A stretch of DNA of 57,468 bases from an uncultured Eubacteriales bacterium (GCA_934454845.1 CAKSGV010000012.1:1-57468), one strand, 5' to 3'. Positions 7,774-16,534 are shown, counted from the stretch's first letter. The notes: generated from the letters alone by a model not told the origin. Program-made: numbers and translations.

Positions 7774-8199
7774 ATGTTATCTGAAACTATGAAATTAAAA
7801 GAAAAAATCATCAGCATTTGTAAACATGATAAAACATTTTTAAGGAAAGGTTCAACATTCGATAAAATTACTGTTTTAAAATCAGGCTTTTATGGCTCTA
7901 TGCTGTGCGGTCCGGTTACTTTTTTAGGACGTACAGACAGTTATGAGATGCTTTTCAGCAGCGGTAATGGTCGCTACTATTTTACAGTGCGTGACGGTTG
8001 GGGTGTTGAGGATAATTGTTTTTATGCTTTGTCTATCGGTTCAATCAAGCGTGACTTCAAAAAGCCTGTTACTATTGAAAAAATTGAACACGGAGTTAAT
8101 AACCCTGAAGAGCCAAAAAGCGCTTATTCCGCATTGGCAATAAAAATGAAACTAAAAGACGATACACAAATACTCAAGGTGTTGAAAAGCAAACCGTAA
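7774..8199 (+). CDS. Uncharacterised 141-residue protein
   Basis: A soluble protein without signal peptide or membrane segment. The middle (DSYEMLFSSGNGRYYFTVRDGWGVEDNCFYAL) has the alternating hydrophobic and aromatic pattern of a small beta-sheet domain. It starts 6 nt after the previous stop with a weak GGTGA site, consistent with translational coupling. The size and its place beside a Sel1 protein would suit an immunity-type protein, but no motif proves this. Confidence 0.65.
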   Translation: MLSETMKLKEKIISICKHDKTFLRKGSTFDKITVLKSGFYGSMLCGPVTFLGRTDSYEMLFSSGNGRYYFTVRDGWGVEDNCFYALSIGSIKRDFKKPVTIEKIEHGVNNPEEPKSAYSALAIKMKLKDDTQILKVLKSKP

Positions 8200-8222
8200 A
8201 ATAGTATAATAAAGGAGTAAAA

Positions 8223-8906
8223 ATGAAAATTTCATATGATTTGAAATTTGAAAAATTTTTGAATTTATGGAGCAAGGCTGAAAAAGGAAAAGACAAAAAA
8301 GCGCAATACAAGCTTGCATTATTGTATTTTAAAAATAATAGCTCAGATACTTCCGTATACGCTTTTAAGCTTTTTAAAAAATCCGCAAAACAGGGGTTTA
8401 CCGATGCCGCATATATGTTGGCGCGATGCTATCACGAGGGTTTGGGAATACGCAAAAATTACCGCCTTGCTATAAAATGGTATATTGAAACAGATTCTCT
8501 TATTACACACGATATTTGGAACAACCCAAGTAAAACCGACAAAGAAGAAAGTAAATTATTTCAAAAATATCTTGTTGACGATGAATTTGCAAATAAAATT
8601 GATGAAAAATTAGATGTCAGGGAAGAGCAGATGAGCCTTGATAGTATTATCAACACTGCCCTGAGCGGCAGCTCCGATGCACAAAACCGATTGGGTTATT
8701 ACTATTATAATGGCAATGAATTTGAAAAGGACATACAAGAGGCAATTTTTTGGTATGAAAAAGCGGCAGCACAAGGCAATGATGCCGCTATGGAAAGACT
8801 TGCAGAGCATTACAATAAAACAGGTCAATATAAAGAATCAGCCGAATGGTACAGAAGATATACCGAAGAACGAATCAAATGGCGCAACGAGCGCCTTAAT
8901 TGGTAA
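8223..8906 (+). CDS. Sel1-like repeat protein
   Basis: A 227-residue alpha-alpha solenoid. Sel1-type repeats are visible at about residues 26-60 (AQYKLALLYFKNN...AFKLFKKSAKQG), 60-95 (AAYMLARCYHEGLGI...AIKWYIE) and 155-215 (AQNRLGYYYYNGNEF...AIFWYEKAAAQG, then AMERLAEHY). AAAGGAG precedes the start. Sel1 repeats are protein-interaction surfaces, common in adaptors and in effector- or immunity-associated loci. No catalytic domain or secretion signal is seen, so it is probably a cytoplasmic scaffold. Confidence 0.85.
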   Translation: MKISYDLKFEKFLNLWSKAEKGKDKKAQYKLALLYFKNNSSDTSVYAFKLFKKSAKQGFTDAAYMLARCYHEGLGIRKNYRLAIKWYIETDSLITHDIWNNPSKTDKEESKLFQKYLVDDEFANKIDEKLDVREEQMSLDSIINTALSGSSDAQNRLGYYYYNGNEFEKDIQEAIFWYEKAAAQGNDAAMERLAEHYNKTGQYKESAEWYRRYTEERIKWRNERLNW

Positions 8907-8932
8907 AATCAAAACGAAAGGTGTTATGACTT

Positions 8933-9097
8933 ATGGATCTATCAAAAATATCAACAGCACAGCTTGTAGAGGAGCTTTCTAAAAGAGAAGCCGTTCAAAA
9001 ATTGATTGCGAAACCGTATCAGCCCTATCAGATAACAGTCGGAGAAACTACTGTTTCCGATAACGGTCCGGTTGTTATTTTAAGAGTCTGGGACTGA
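8933..9097 (+). CDS. BC1881-like small phage-type protein
   Basis: A 54-residue protein with AAAGGTG before its ATG, 26 nt after the Sel1 gene. The layout (STAQLVEELSKREAVQKL, then PYQPYQITV and a final GPVVILRVWD) resembles the BC1881 family of short phage and element proteins of unknown function. This is recognition from memory of the pattern, not a search result. It is the last gene of operon 1. Confidence 0.55.
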   Translation: MDLSKISTAQLVEELSKREAVQKLIAKPYQPYQITVGETTVSDNGPVVILRVWD

Positions 9098-9190
9098 TTT
9101 TTGCGTCGTAGTATTTTTATTTTTTATAATTAGGTCTTATTATAAAGTGTGGTATACTAAGCAGAAAAAAGACCGGCAGGAGGATTCACT

Positions 9191-9649
9191 ATGAATTTAA
9201 AAAAATTGATTAAAGAGTTAGAAACTGAAACGGATAAGGAAAAGGCTGCTGAAACTATTCAAAAAATAGATTCATTAATAAATGAAAAAGGTGTTCTCAG
9301 AATGGGTCCGTTTGGTTATTTGAAGCCGCTTGAGATTGAATCTCATATATGTAAAAGAGATACTTTTGAAGAAGGGTACTTTGATTGCGAAGCATGGGGA
9401 AATAACTGGGGTTATCCTGTACGGCCGGACTGTATATATATCCAGCCGGACTACAACGGAATTGAAATCATACTGTCAATGAATGAGCAATATGCTGTTT
9501 CCTGTCTCATAAAAAGCGCTTATATACATCTGCATAACGGAATAAATGCTCCGGCTGCGGATCAGAAGCAAATCGGGGAACTTTTTGAGAAAATCGGTGT
9601 TCCCCGCAGTCAGTATAACAGCTGCGATTTTTATATAAGTAACAAGTGA
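9191..9649 (+). CDS. Module protein X1, paired with the Ser-variant deiminase-like protein
   Basis: A 152-residue unknown protein with AGGAGG before its start. After an N-terminal helical part, the core (CIYIQPDYNGIEIILSMNEQYAVSCLIKSAYI) matches the core of the 269-residue protein at 10627-11436 (LYIHSGYSGVDIVLSDNDDYAFSFLIKNSRI), as do the preceding PLEIESHICKRDTFEE and PLRVEPYLFKKVAFED. The two are therefore paralogues, each directly upstream of a PAD-like gene. The function is unknown. Confidence 0.7.
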   Translation: MNLKKLIKELETETDKEKAAETIQKIDSLINEKGVLRMGPFGYLKPLEIESHICKRDTFEEGYFDCEAWGNNWGYPVRPDCIYIQPDYNGIEIILSMNEQYAVSCLIKSAYIHLHNGINAPAADQKQIGELFEKIGVPRSQYNSCDFYISNK

Positions 9650-9688
9650 TATTCGATGAAATGCTTTTAAAAGAAAGGAAATACAGCT

Positions 9689-10564
9689 ATGAGAAAAAAG
9701 GATTATACTGTCCAGCTTCTATATTTTTCGGATTTACTTCCTCAAAAATATCCCGAGGAATCCGCCGGTCTGTTTGCGGCGCTTGAAAAGTACAATGTTG
9801 CTTATGCTTTTATAAAGGGAGCAAAGGATATTTGCATACGGGATTTTATGCCAATACAAGTACATGGACGTTATCCAAAGGATAATGTGGTATTTCGGTA
9901 TGAACCGTCTTATTTGGAAAAACGTCGTGATTTGCTGACCGATTTTTCACAGGACATTGATACAAATTGGCAGTTAGTCAACGGTTGGCGCCCGCCTTGT
10001 GATTATGATAAATCGGAAGTAAAAATTGACGGCGGGAACATACTGATTTCACCGGATGACGAAAAAGCAATTATAAGCGACCGCATTTTTTCTGAAAATC
10101 CGGAATACGGAAAAGCTGAACTGGTACGGGAGCTTGACTCAACACTAAATAGACCGGAAATTATTATCATTCCTTCACTTGAAAGTGATACAACCGGTCA
10201 TGCAGACAATATGGTTCGATTTTTAGATGATCAAACAGTTTTATGTAATGAAGTTTTGGAGTCGGACGTTTTTAACCGGCAGTTAAAAACAACACTGCAA
10301 TATCGCGGTCTGGATGTGTTGGAATTTCCGTTCGCACCGACTGAAGACAGAAGCGGTGTAGGGCGCTATTTGAATTATCTCGAAACCGATGAAGCGGTGT
10401 TTTTGCCAGTATTCGGTATAGACACAGACGCAAGAGCCGTGGCTGCCGCCGAAAAGATGTTTTCAAAGCCGGTTGAACCGGTAATGATCCCGAACATTGC
10501 CGCTGACGCCGGTGGCTTGCACAGCATCAGTTGGGATATGTCCTATTATGTTTGGGGAGATTAA
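9689..10564 (+). CDS. PAD/agmatine-deiminase-like protein with Ser in place of catalytic Cys
   Basis: A 291-residue protein with the guanidino-modifying fold of agmatine deiminases and Porphyromonas-type peptidylarginine deiminases. Motifs appear in family order: KDICIRDFMPI (substrate Asp), KIDGGNILI, TTGHADNMVRF (catalytic His/Asp) and the C-terminal GGLHSISWD. The last should read (H/N)C(I/V); here the nucleophilic Cys is Ser. The paralogue at 11438-12238 keeps Cys (NCISWE). Unless Ser substitutes chemically, this copy should lack deiminase activity and may bind substrate or regulate its partner. It lies 39 nt after X1 in one unit. Confidence 0.8.
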   Translation: MRKKDYTVQLLYFSDLLPQKYPEESAGLFAALEKYNVAYAFIKGAKDICIRDFMPIQVHGRYPKDNVVFRYEPSYLEKRRDLLTDFSQDIDTNWQLVNGWRPPCDYDKSEVKIDGGNILISPDDEKAIISDRIFSENPEYGKAELVRELDSTLNRPEIIIIPSLESDTTGHADNMVRFLDDQTVLCNEVLESDVFNRQLKTTLQYRGLDVLEFPFAPTEDRSGVGRYLNYLETDEAVFLPVFGIDTDARAVAAAEKMFSKPVEPVMIPNIAADAGGLHSISWDMSYYVWGD

Positions 10565-10580
10565 CAATATTGTTTATTGT

Positions 10581-10609
10581 TATCAAAAGTAGTATAATGG
10601 AGAAAAAAT
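10581..10609 (+). promoter_or_regulatory. Promoter of the second X-PAD module
   Basis: In the 62-nt gap, TTGTTTATTG lies upstream of a TATAAT at about 10594-10600, with GGAGA ribosome sequences following. The spacing to a TTGTTT -35 is near 17 nt. Approximate assignment. Confidence 0.45.
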
Positions 10610-10626
10610 AAAAGGAGACAGTTGGA

Positions 10627-11436
10627 ATGGATGGAGAGCTGCAGAAACTAAAGGCTATGGTAGATGAATTAAAAATGGCATTAGACAATAAAACAAACAA
10701 AAAACCAGATGATATTGTTCCAATATTGCAAAAAATCGGAACTGAACTTCTTACAAAATACGAAATTAGAATTGGTAATATCACCGTAGAACCGCTGCGA
10801 GTCGAACCGTATTTGTTTAAAAAAGTAGCTTTTGAGGACAAGTTTACTCATTCTATAATTAAGGACAATAAACAGAGATATTACGGACCACAACAAAGGA
10901 ACAGATTTGGCAAATTGTATATTCATAGTGGATATTCTGGTGTTGATATTGTTTTGTCCGATAATGATGATTACGCTTTTTCATTCTTGATTAAAAACTC
11001 TCGAATTTTAATTAACAATAATGTGACATATCCGTTTCTTAAACAATACGGAGTTGCAGAAGTTCTAAAGAACAATGAGATTACAGCTGATTATGATGAA
11101 AGTGTCTTATACAAAAAAGAAACTCCGAGCAACTCTATTGTGTTTAGAACCATACGGAATGGCCTTAGGAAAATTGCTGAGCGAGATGATTTTAAAAAAC
11201 CTGAACAAAATAAATATAATCAACTTCTTATTTCTTCATTCATAGAACTTAAAGAACACACTTCTTCACAGTATGATTTTGAAAGTGGATATGGCGGGGA
11301 TAGAGCTGTTGTTGAATACTTAAAGGATTATAAACATACACACCCGACTATAAGCAGAGACGAACTCGACAAATTGCGAAAAGAAGTGTACCCTAATGGT
11401 AGCCAAACTGAATTTGTAAAGGAATTTGGAGAATAA
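10627..11436 (+). CDS. Module protein X2, paired with the Cys-containing deiminase-like protein
   Basis: A 269-residue protein with AAAGGAG before the start. Residues about 1-35 form a charged helix, the core at about 45-150 is shared with X1 (GKLYIHSGYSGVDIVLS...YAFSFLIKNSRI), and X2 has about 120 extra residues at the C-terminus that X1 lacks (IELKEHTSSQYDFESGYGGDRAVVEYL...). No known family is recognised. The order RN-R-FGKLYIH followed by a LIK strand is faintly reminiscent of methylpurine DNA glycosylases, but this is too weak to call. The stop nearly touches the next start, so the pair is coupled. Confidence 0.7.
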   Translation: MDGELQKLKAMVDELKMALDNKTNKKPDDIVPILQKIGTELLTKYEIRIGNITVEPLRVEPYLFKKVAFEDKFTHSIIKDNKQRYYGPQQRNRFGKLYIHSGYSGVDIVLSDNDDYAFSFLIKNSRILINNNVTYPFLKQYGVAEVLKNNEITADYDESVLYKKETPSNSIVFRTIRNGLRKIAERDDFKKPEQNKYNQLLISSFIELKEHTSSQYDFESGYGGDRAVVEYLKDYKHTHPTISRDELDKLRKEVYPNGSQTEFVKEFGE

Positions 11437-11437
11437 T

Positions 11438-12238
11438 ATGCTCTACTTTTCATCACTTCTAAAAACTAACCCACAATATTCATTATCGGCGGAGAATTTG
11501 TTTTCCGCTTTATCCGACAGCGGAGAAAATTTCACTCTTTTTAACGGAGCAAGGGACATCTGGGCAAGGGATTATATGCCGGTTAAAACAAAAAGCGGTA
11601 AATATGTATCATTTCGTTACGAGCCGAGCTATCTTGCAGACGATCCGCAATTAAGAACAAATTTCAAAGCTGATATTGCGCCGCATTTTGATTTGCCTGT
11701 TACATATTCAAATATCAATCTTGACGGCGGAAATGTTGTATTTTCGCCGTCAAGGTCGAAAGCCGTTATCACAGACAGGGTGTTTTCGGAAAATCCCAAA
11801 TATGATAAAAATACTCTTTTATTAGAGCTTGAAAATTTGCTCGAAGCAGAGATAATTATTATTCCCTCGCTTGAAAGCGATATGACAGGCCACGCAGACG
11901 GTGTGGTGCGGTTTGTAAACGAAAACACGGTGATCGGCAACGCCTCGCCTTACAAAAACGGTTACGAACAAAAGGTGAAAAGGGTGTTGAAAAAGCACGG
12001 CGTTTCGGTTATTGACTTTCCGTATTTTAATTCCGCGGGCATAAGTGCTGTCGGAAGTTATTTAAACTTTCTTGAAACCGAAAATCATATTTTTCTGCCG
12101 ATTTTCGGAAGCGTTCAGGATGAAACTGCAGTAAAAAGAGCAAAGGAAATATTTGATAAAAAAATAATTACCGTAAATATTAACGGAATTGCGAAAGACG
12201 GAGGAGTATTGAATTGCATAAGTTGGGAAACGAACTGA
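11438..12238 (+). CDS. PAD/agmatine-deiminase-like protein with intact catalytic Cys
   Basis: A 266-residue guanidino-deiminase-fold protein. It has ARDIWARDYMPV, LDGGNVVFS, MTGHADGVVRF and GGVLNCISWE, so the Asp, His and Cys positions of the family are all present. A likely reaction is hydrolysis of a guanidinium group (agmatine or arginine-type substrate) to the ureido form and ammonia. It is shorter than typical agmatine deiminases (about 340-370 residues). The start at 11438 has GGAG 6 nt upstream, and it begins 1 nt after the X2 stop. The next gene overlaps its end by 25 nt. Confidence 0.83.
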   Translation: MLYFSSLLKTNPQYSLSAENLFSALSDSGENFTLFNGARDIWARDYMPVKTKSGKYVSFRYEPSYLADDPQLRTNFKADIAPHFDLPVTYSNINLDGGNVVFSPSRSKAVITDRVFSENPKYDKNTLLLELENLLEAEIIIIPSLESDMTGHADGVVRFVNENTVIGNASPYKNGYEQKVKRVLKKHGVSVIDFPYFNSAGISAVGSYLNFLETENHIFLPIFGSVQDETAVKRAKEIFDKKIITVNINGIAKDGGVLNCISWETN

Positions 12239-12597
12239 CCGCAGAAGATAAGAAAAATGAAATCAAGCAAATATTAACTGCGAGGCGAAAGCTTTACAAT
12301 GCAGGAACAGAGCTTTTAGAATGTGACGATGTATATGCCGAAAACATAAAATCGGAGCTTGAAAGGCATACATTTGCCAGTCATACAGTTCCTTTTGTGG
12401 GTGCCGGAGCGGTTAAAAAACAAATTGACGAAACCGATATTTGCCTTTATCTTGAAGCATTTATGAGAATATATGTAAAAGAAGAAAATATCATAATTGA
12501 TACAGAAAATAGCCTTTGTAAAATTAAGCTTAACGAGAAGCTGACGGCAAATATTCCGATAAAAAGCGGAACGGCAGTCAAAAGCATTTTATTATAA
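12214..12597 (+). CDS. Uncharacterised 127-residue protein, TTG start
   Basis: It begins at a TTG codon placed 7 nt after GGAGGAG inside the end of the preceding deiminase gene, so it is translationally coupled to it. The sequence is helical at the N-terminus (KKNEIKQILTARRKLYNAG) and then mixed, with no signal peptide or membrane segment. It is the last gene of the second X-PAD unit and may be part of that system. No family is recognised. Confidence 0.65.
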   Translation: MHKLGNELTAEDKKNEIKQILTARRKLYNAGTELLECDDVYAENIKSELERHTFASHTVPFVGAGAVKKQIDETDICLYLEAFMRIYVKEENIIIDTENSLCKIKLNEKLTANIPIKSGTAVKSILL

Positions 12598-12678
12598 AAG
12601 AGGCTGTTTTATAAATTTAATAGAAACGGAAGTATAATTAAGAAAAATATTTAAATTCTTAAGTCATTACTAGTCTCT

Positions 12679-12715
12679 CACCCAATTGCCTGTTTTAAGC
12701 AGTTGGGTGAATTTA
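12679..12715 (+). terminator. Terminator after the X-PAD operon
   Basis: CACCCAATTGC (12679-12689) pairs with GCAGTTGGGTG (12699-12709), with one mismatch. A-T-rich sequence follows. Confidence 0.6.
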
Positions 12716-12723
12716 TATGTTAT

Positions 12724-12756
12724 GTACCGAATTTGCACCACTGCTCAACGTATAAT
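12724..12756 (+). promoter_or_regulatory. Cargo promoter with GTACCGA element (operon 3)
   Basis: GTACCGA (12724-12730), 20 nt, TATAAT (12751-12756). The spacing is identical to the promoter at 7541-7573. Confidence 0.6.
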
Positions 12757-12795
12757 AAAATTAAACCTTAAATCTAAAGTACGGAGTTGTGCAAT

Positions 12796-12969
12796 GTGAA
12801 ATTCTTTGAAAAGCTCAAAAAAACATATAAGTTTTATAAATCACTCGGAAAAAACAGTAAGCTGTCTAAAAAAGCGGAGGTGAAAATCAGACCTGACGCT
12901 ATTGCGTTTTTAACCAGTCCATATCCTATTTTAGAAAGTGAAACGGAGAAAAGCTATGAAATTGATTGA
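12796..12969 (+). CDS. Small basic protein, unknown function
   Basis: A 57-residue protein from a GTG start with CGGAG upstream; a TTG nine nt earlier is also possible. Lysine- and aromatic-rich first half (KKTYKFYKSLGKNSKLSKK). It overlaps the next gene by 14 nt, so the two are probably coupled. No family is recognised. Confidence 0.5.
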   Translation: MKFFEKLKKTYKFYKSLGKNSKLSKKAEVKIRPDAIAFLTSPYPILESETEKSYEID

Positions 12970-13318
12970 GCTTCCGTCACTTAAGTGGTTTAATTTCGGT
13001 AATGTTTTTACAGGGAGCATAGGAACGGAGCCGGGAAAAGGGTGTTTAAATACAACAAATTTTAACTTCAAGGTCAAAATAACAGATAAAAACAAGCTTA
13101 CTGCCGTTTGTTGGTTTATGTTGCCGTGGAATGCAAGTACAAATATGAGCGAAGCCACCATAGGATTATTTGATGCGGATGATTTTGGGATTGAAGTTGC
13201 GGAAAACTGGCTTATAAATAAATGCTTTAAGGATTATCAACCACTTAATGGTTTGCCTGCAAATGCTCCTTGCTTATCACAAAATAACCCACAAATCAAA
13301 TTTAAGATGATTCCATAG
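12956..13318 (+). CDS. Uncharacterised 120-residue protein
   Basis: It starts at MKLIELPSLKWF with CGGAGAAAAG in front. The sequence (FNFGNVFTGSIGT, then FNFKVKITDKNKLTAVCWFMLPW) looks like a small beta-rich soluble domain, without signal peptide. The conserved-looking Trp and Asp/Glu residues and its short two-gene operon would suit an immunity-type protein, but no family is recognised. Confidence 0.6.
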   Translation: MKLIELPSLKWFNFGNVFTGSIGTEPGKGCLNTTNFNFKVKITDKNKLTAVCWFMLPWNASTNMSEATIGLFDADDFGIEVAENWLINKCFKDYQPLNGLPANAPCLSQNNPQIKFKMIP

Positions 13319-13393
13319 ACCTTGCAATTTTTAGTGTTTGTATTGTAATAAAATGACTTAAAAATGTAGCTTATATTACAGACGATATAAATT

Positions 13394-13440
13394 AACAGCA
13401 CAGCCGCCGGATCTTATGTCCGACGGCTGTGCTGTTTTTA
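13394..13440. terminator. Bidirectional terminator between operon 3 and the cREC operon
   Basis: AACAGCACAGCCG (13394-13406) pairs with CGGCTGTGCTGTT (13424-13436), with a T-run on the plus side and a T-rich run on the minus side. It closes two convergent units. Confidence 0.8.
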
Positions 13441-14709
13441 AAATTTTGGCCAATATCGGTTGATTTCACGCTGCATATTTTCTCTGCCCACGGGATTTTG
13501 TGTGTGCAGTACGATAGGATAAAAGGTTCTTCTTTCGGCAAGCCAGTCGATAAGCTTTATTCCGTCGCCGCCTTGGATGGTGTAATCCCCTAAATCGTGG
13601 TCGCAGTCGATAACGTCAATCTTAATTCCTTCCTTTTCGCTGAGCACTATTTGCAGTTTTGCCGCTGTTACGCTGCGGCACCATACATATCCTTCGGGTG
13701 CGGGGCGGATATCGTCAAGCCAAATCTTAATTTTAGGCTCGTCTTCAAGAATTCCTGCAAGATACAACCCTTTTTCCGTAAATTCCTGTGGCTTGCTCCT
13801 TTCGGCAATTTCATCATTCAGTATGCAGCGATATGCATTTAATAAAAGTGTCAGACTAATTTCACCTTTTTCATAATTACTGAGAGCGATCAGCGCTCTT
13901 TTCGTTCCGGTCGGCTTTTCATAATAATACTCAAGGTTCATATAGTTGTGCATAACTTCATAATAAACGCTTCCGTCCTCGTTTTGAAAATAGCCCTCAG
14001 CGTTCATGTCGGAATTGTCACCGTACTTTTTTACAGCTTTTTCGTCTTTAAACCGTGAAAGACCTATTTCGGCAAGCACGAACGGTCCGCCGCAAACACC
14101 GTCTTTGTTGAATTTATCGCAAACAATATCGCCTTTATTAAACGGTGTTGGAAAGACGAAGAAAAGGCCGCCGAATACACCATAGTAAATATTGTAATCA
14201 GCAATACAAGGTATATAATCAATATGAATATCTATAATTTCAAAATTTTTAGAAAAACAGGCAATCATTCGGCTGTGGGTTTGGTTTGGAATAATCTTTT
14301 CACATCGTATTTTTATAATATCCTCATCTGAAGTCACGGCATTTTTTAGAGCTTGAAAAGAAGAATAAAGTCCATCGTCACACTCTTCTGAGCCATCTTT
14401 TAGAATATATTGAAATCTGTAAATACTGTTTTGCGCAGAGCAAAATTCATCAATATATCTATTTTCCAGTGAAATATATTTTTTAAGAAATTTATGCAGA
14501 CTTTTTTGCGGTACGGTGTTATTGCGTTTTTCAATTTCACAATCGGGCATTGTATCAATAAGTTCGTTAAAAGCAGCCTGCTTTTCTTTTAAAGTTATGC
14601 CTTTGCATTGGTAAATCAGCCACGCCGCTTCAAGTGGGGTAAACTTATAGTCGGTTTTTTCGAGATACTTCCGAATATCCTTTGAATTTATATATTTAAA
14701 TATATTCAT
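13438..14709 (-). CDS. Protein with C-terminal cREC-type receiver-like domain
   Basis: A 423-residue cytoplasmic protein. The last ~100 residues (KIWLDDIRPAPEGYVWCRS, then DVIDCDHDLGDY..GGDGIKLIDWL, then PIVLHTQNP) match the cyclic-phosphate-processing receiver-like domain (cREC), a family predicted from comparative genomics to act in RNA repair or nucleotide signalling. The middle shares a domain with the preceding gene product: PTPFNKGDIV...CGGPFVLAEIG here, PVPYSPGDIL...CGPHYCRLTEVG there. The N-terminal ~80 residues are helical and unknown. It overlaps the upstream gene by 4 nt (ATGA) and ends a four-gene operon with the AAA+ protease and phosphatase. Confidence 0.75.
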   Translation of the reverse strand: MNIFKYINSKDIRKYLEKTDYKFTPLEAAWLIYQCKGITLKEKQAAFNELIDTMPDCEIEKRNNTVPQKSLHKFLKKYISLENRYIDEFCSAQNSIYRFQYILKDGSEECDDGLYSSFQALKNAVTSDEDIIKIRCEKIIPNQTHSRMIACFSKNFEIIDIHIDYIPCIADYNIYYGVFGGLFFVFPTPFNKGDIVCDKFNKDGVCGGPFVLAEIGLSRFKDEKAVKKYGDNSDMNAEGYFQNEDGSVYYEVMHNYMNLEYYYEKPTGTKRALIALSNYEKGEISLTLLLNAYRCILNDEIAERSKPQEFTEKGLYLAGILEDEPKIKIWLDDIRPAPEGYVWCRSVTAAKLQIVLSEKEGIKIDVIDCDHDLGDYTIQGGDGIKLIDWLAERRTFYPIVLHTQNPVGRENMQREINRYWPKF

Positions 14710-15827
14710 TTTTCCTCCGGTTTTTGCAGTCTTTGTTTTATAATACGGTATTTTTCCGGCAATTCATCATTATATATTTTCGCGCGATATAAAGGCGAAA
14801 GATATTGCGGATTCCTATAAGGTTCTGCAAAATAATTTCCGTGTTTAAGTGCACCGCTTACTAATTTGCCGTTTTCATCCGTATGAATGCACTGAATGCC
14901 GCAACAATCAATTCCCACCTCAGTCAATCGACAATAATGCGGACCACAGGTATACGGCGAACAGTCAATTTTCAAAATATCGCCGGGACTGTACGGGACG
15001 GGAAGATTTAATAAATTCACACCGCCAAATGCCTCTGTTGCTTTTGAAAATAAAGGCATTTCTTTTTTCATCTTCAAAAAATATTGTATTTCGCCGTTAC
15101 CGTCTGCAATAAATCTATATTCCGGAGATAGAAATCCACAGTATCCTACGTTTTTTTCTTTGCGTAATTGTTCGATTTCCCAGTAAAGACATTTCCAATC
15201 ATCGTCAGCATTTTCTTTGCGGTATTTTCTGATTGCTTTTTGCGCTTCTTCAATGGACGAGGCAAAGTATGTTCCATCTATTTTATTATCTTCCAAGTTA
15301 CAACCGGTACACAAAGTTATCGAAAGAAATCCATTATCTTCACCGTACAGTGAATTATAAGCATCATCAATGGTGGCAATGTAATTTTTAATTGCAGCAG
15401 AATCTTTCGCAAATTTGCTGTCACTTGCCAAACGAGAAAGCAACACTTTCTTTTTTAATAGACCTATCGGAGCGCCGGCAACGATATTTGAAAAGTCTTC
15501 GGCAGTTAAATTAACTATGTTCTTAAGTAAAAAATCCTTTAACTCCGGTGAGTGCAGAAGATTTATAATTACTTCCCTTATCCCGGCACTGTTATTTTTT
15601 GCTTGAACCATAACCCATTTCATAGGATTTTTAAAATATTCCGCACGATATTCTCTTATTGTCGTCCCGTTGGAAATTGATTCTTCATCTTCGTCTGCGG
15701 TGTAATCGTATTCCCAACCGCAACACTCACAAATCCAGTACATATCAAGGGTTTCATTGCCGCATATCGGGCAAGTGACAATATGAAAATCTCCGCTTTT
15801 ATATTCTATTGTATTGCGTATATTCAT
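14706..15827 (-). CDS. CPCC-type cysteine-rich domain protein
   Basis: A 373-residue protein. The N-terminus has a paired-cysteine zinc motif (VTCPICGNETL, then CECCGWEYD and an acidic stretch followed by EYRAEYF) as in the cysteine-rich CPCC domain, reported near toxin and immunity loci. A second part, from about residue 160, shares its core with the cREC protein downstream. The two are paralogous cores carrying different end domains. It follows the phosphatase gene by 23 nt. The function is unknown; the CPCC assignment is from the motif. Confidence 0.75.
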   Translation of the reverse strand: MNIRNTIEYKSGDFHIVTCPICGNETLDMYWICECCGWEYDYTADEDEESISNGTTIREYRAEYFKNPMKWVMVQAKNNSAGIREVIINLLHSPELKDFLLKNIVNLTAEDFSNIVAGAPIGLLKKKVLLSRLASDSKFAKDSAAIKNYIATIDDAYNSLYGEDNGFLSITLCTGCNLEDNKIDGTYFASSIEEAQKAIRKYRKENADDDWKCLYWEIEQLRKEKNVGYCGFLSPEYRFIADGNGEIQYFLKMKKEMPLFSKATEAFGGVNLLNLPVPYSPGDILKIDCSPYTCGPHYCRLTEVGIDCCGIQCIHTDENGKLVSGALKHGNYFAEPYRNPQYLSPLYRAKIYNDELPEKYRIIKQRLQKPEEK

Positions 15828-15850
15828 AGCGCACTCCTTTCGTTAATCTA

Positions 15851-16534
15851 TTACTCTGTATAAAATTCTTCTCCTGTTTCAAGGCATATGCATCCGAGTG
15901 CATTGCCGAACACGGCTCCGCAATCAACTGCGATATGATTATTGCCGTGCCATATTCTGCCACGGTAATTTGTATCTATAAATGCAGTCGGTGTATGGCC
16001 GGTGATAATTATCCTGTCTTCAAAATACTTCTTTTCATATTCAGGCTTACCAATAATAAAATCCGAATAGGAACAATTGGAAAAATCAAGCATCTTTGCT
16101 TTGGCGGGAACAGTATGCGACATAAAATACCTTTGATTACCTATTTTGAACTCTTTAAACGGCAACATATTATAAAGAAAAGACAGTACCGTTTTTTTTT
16201 CGTTGTCGCAAAGCTTTAAAAAAGTCTCATAAGTAGTTATTCCGCCGTCGTACAACCATAGACGGAGCCTTTCAGCAAATTCATCTGCTTTCTGACCGTC
16301 ATCGGGCATAATGACATTTTTTAGGAGAATAAATGCCTCGTGATCGTGATTACCATTAAGAGTGATTACATTTTTTCGCACTGCTAAATCGAGTACAATC
16401 TTCATTACATCAGGTCCTCTGTCAACAATATCACCAAGAACATACAGAGTGTCGAAGGAAGAAAAACTGATTTTACGCAGCATATGCATATATTTTTCAT
16501 AACAACCGTGTATATCGGATATTACATAAGTCAT
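15851..16534 (-). CDS. PPP-family serine/threonine phosphatase or diadenosine-polyphosphatase-like protein
   Basis: A 227-residue metallophosphoesterase. The two-metal motifs are complete and in order: SDIHGCYEKY, VLGDIVDRGPD, LNGNHDHEA, then MSHTVP and ITGHTPT. This is the bacterial PrpE/ApaH/PPP-like set. Substrates may be phosphoproteins or a nucleotide such as Ap4A; the sequence does not discriminate. It is the second gene of the operon, between the AAA+ protease and the CPCC gene. Inside a defence-type operon, a nucleotide or RNA-end phosphate substrate would fit the downstream cREC domain. Confidence 0.88.
   Translation of the reverse strand: MTYVISDIHGCYEKYMHMLRKISFSSFDTLYVLGDIVDRGPDVMKIVLDLAVRKNVITLNGNHDHEAFILLKNVIMPDDGQKADEFAERLRLWLYDGGITTYETFLKLCDNEKKTVLSFLYNMLPFKEFKIGNQRYFMSHTVPAKAKMLDFSNCSYSDFIIGKPEYEKKYFEDRIIITGHTPTAFIDTNYRGRIWHGNNHIAVDCGAVFGNALGCICLETGEEFYTE

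Noticed and set aside
10627..11436. X2 as a methylpurine DNA glycosylase
   Set aside because: The RN-R-FGKLYIH resemblance is too short and the catalytic residues are not identifiable; kept only as a weak remark.
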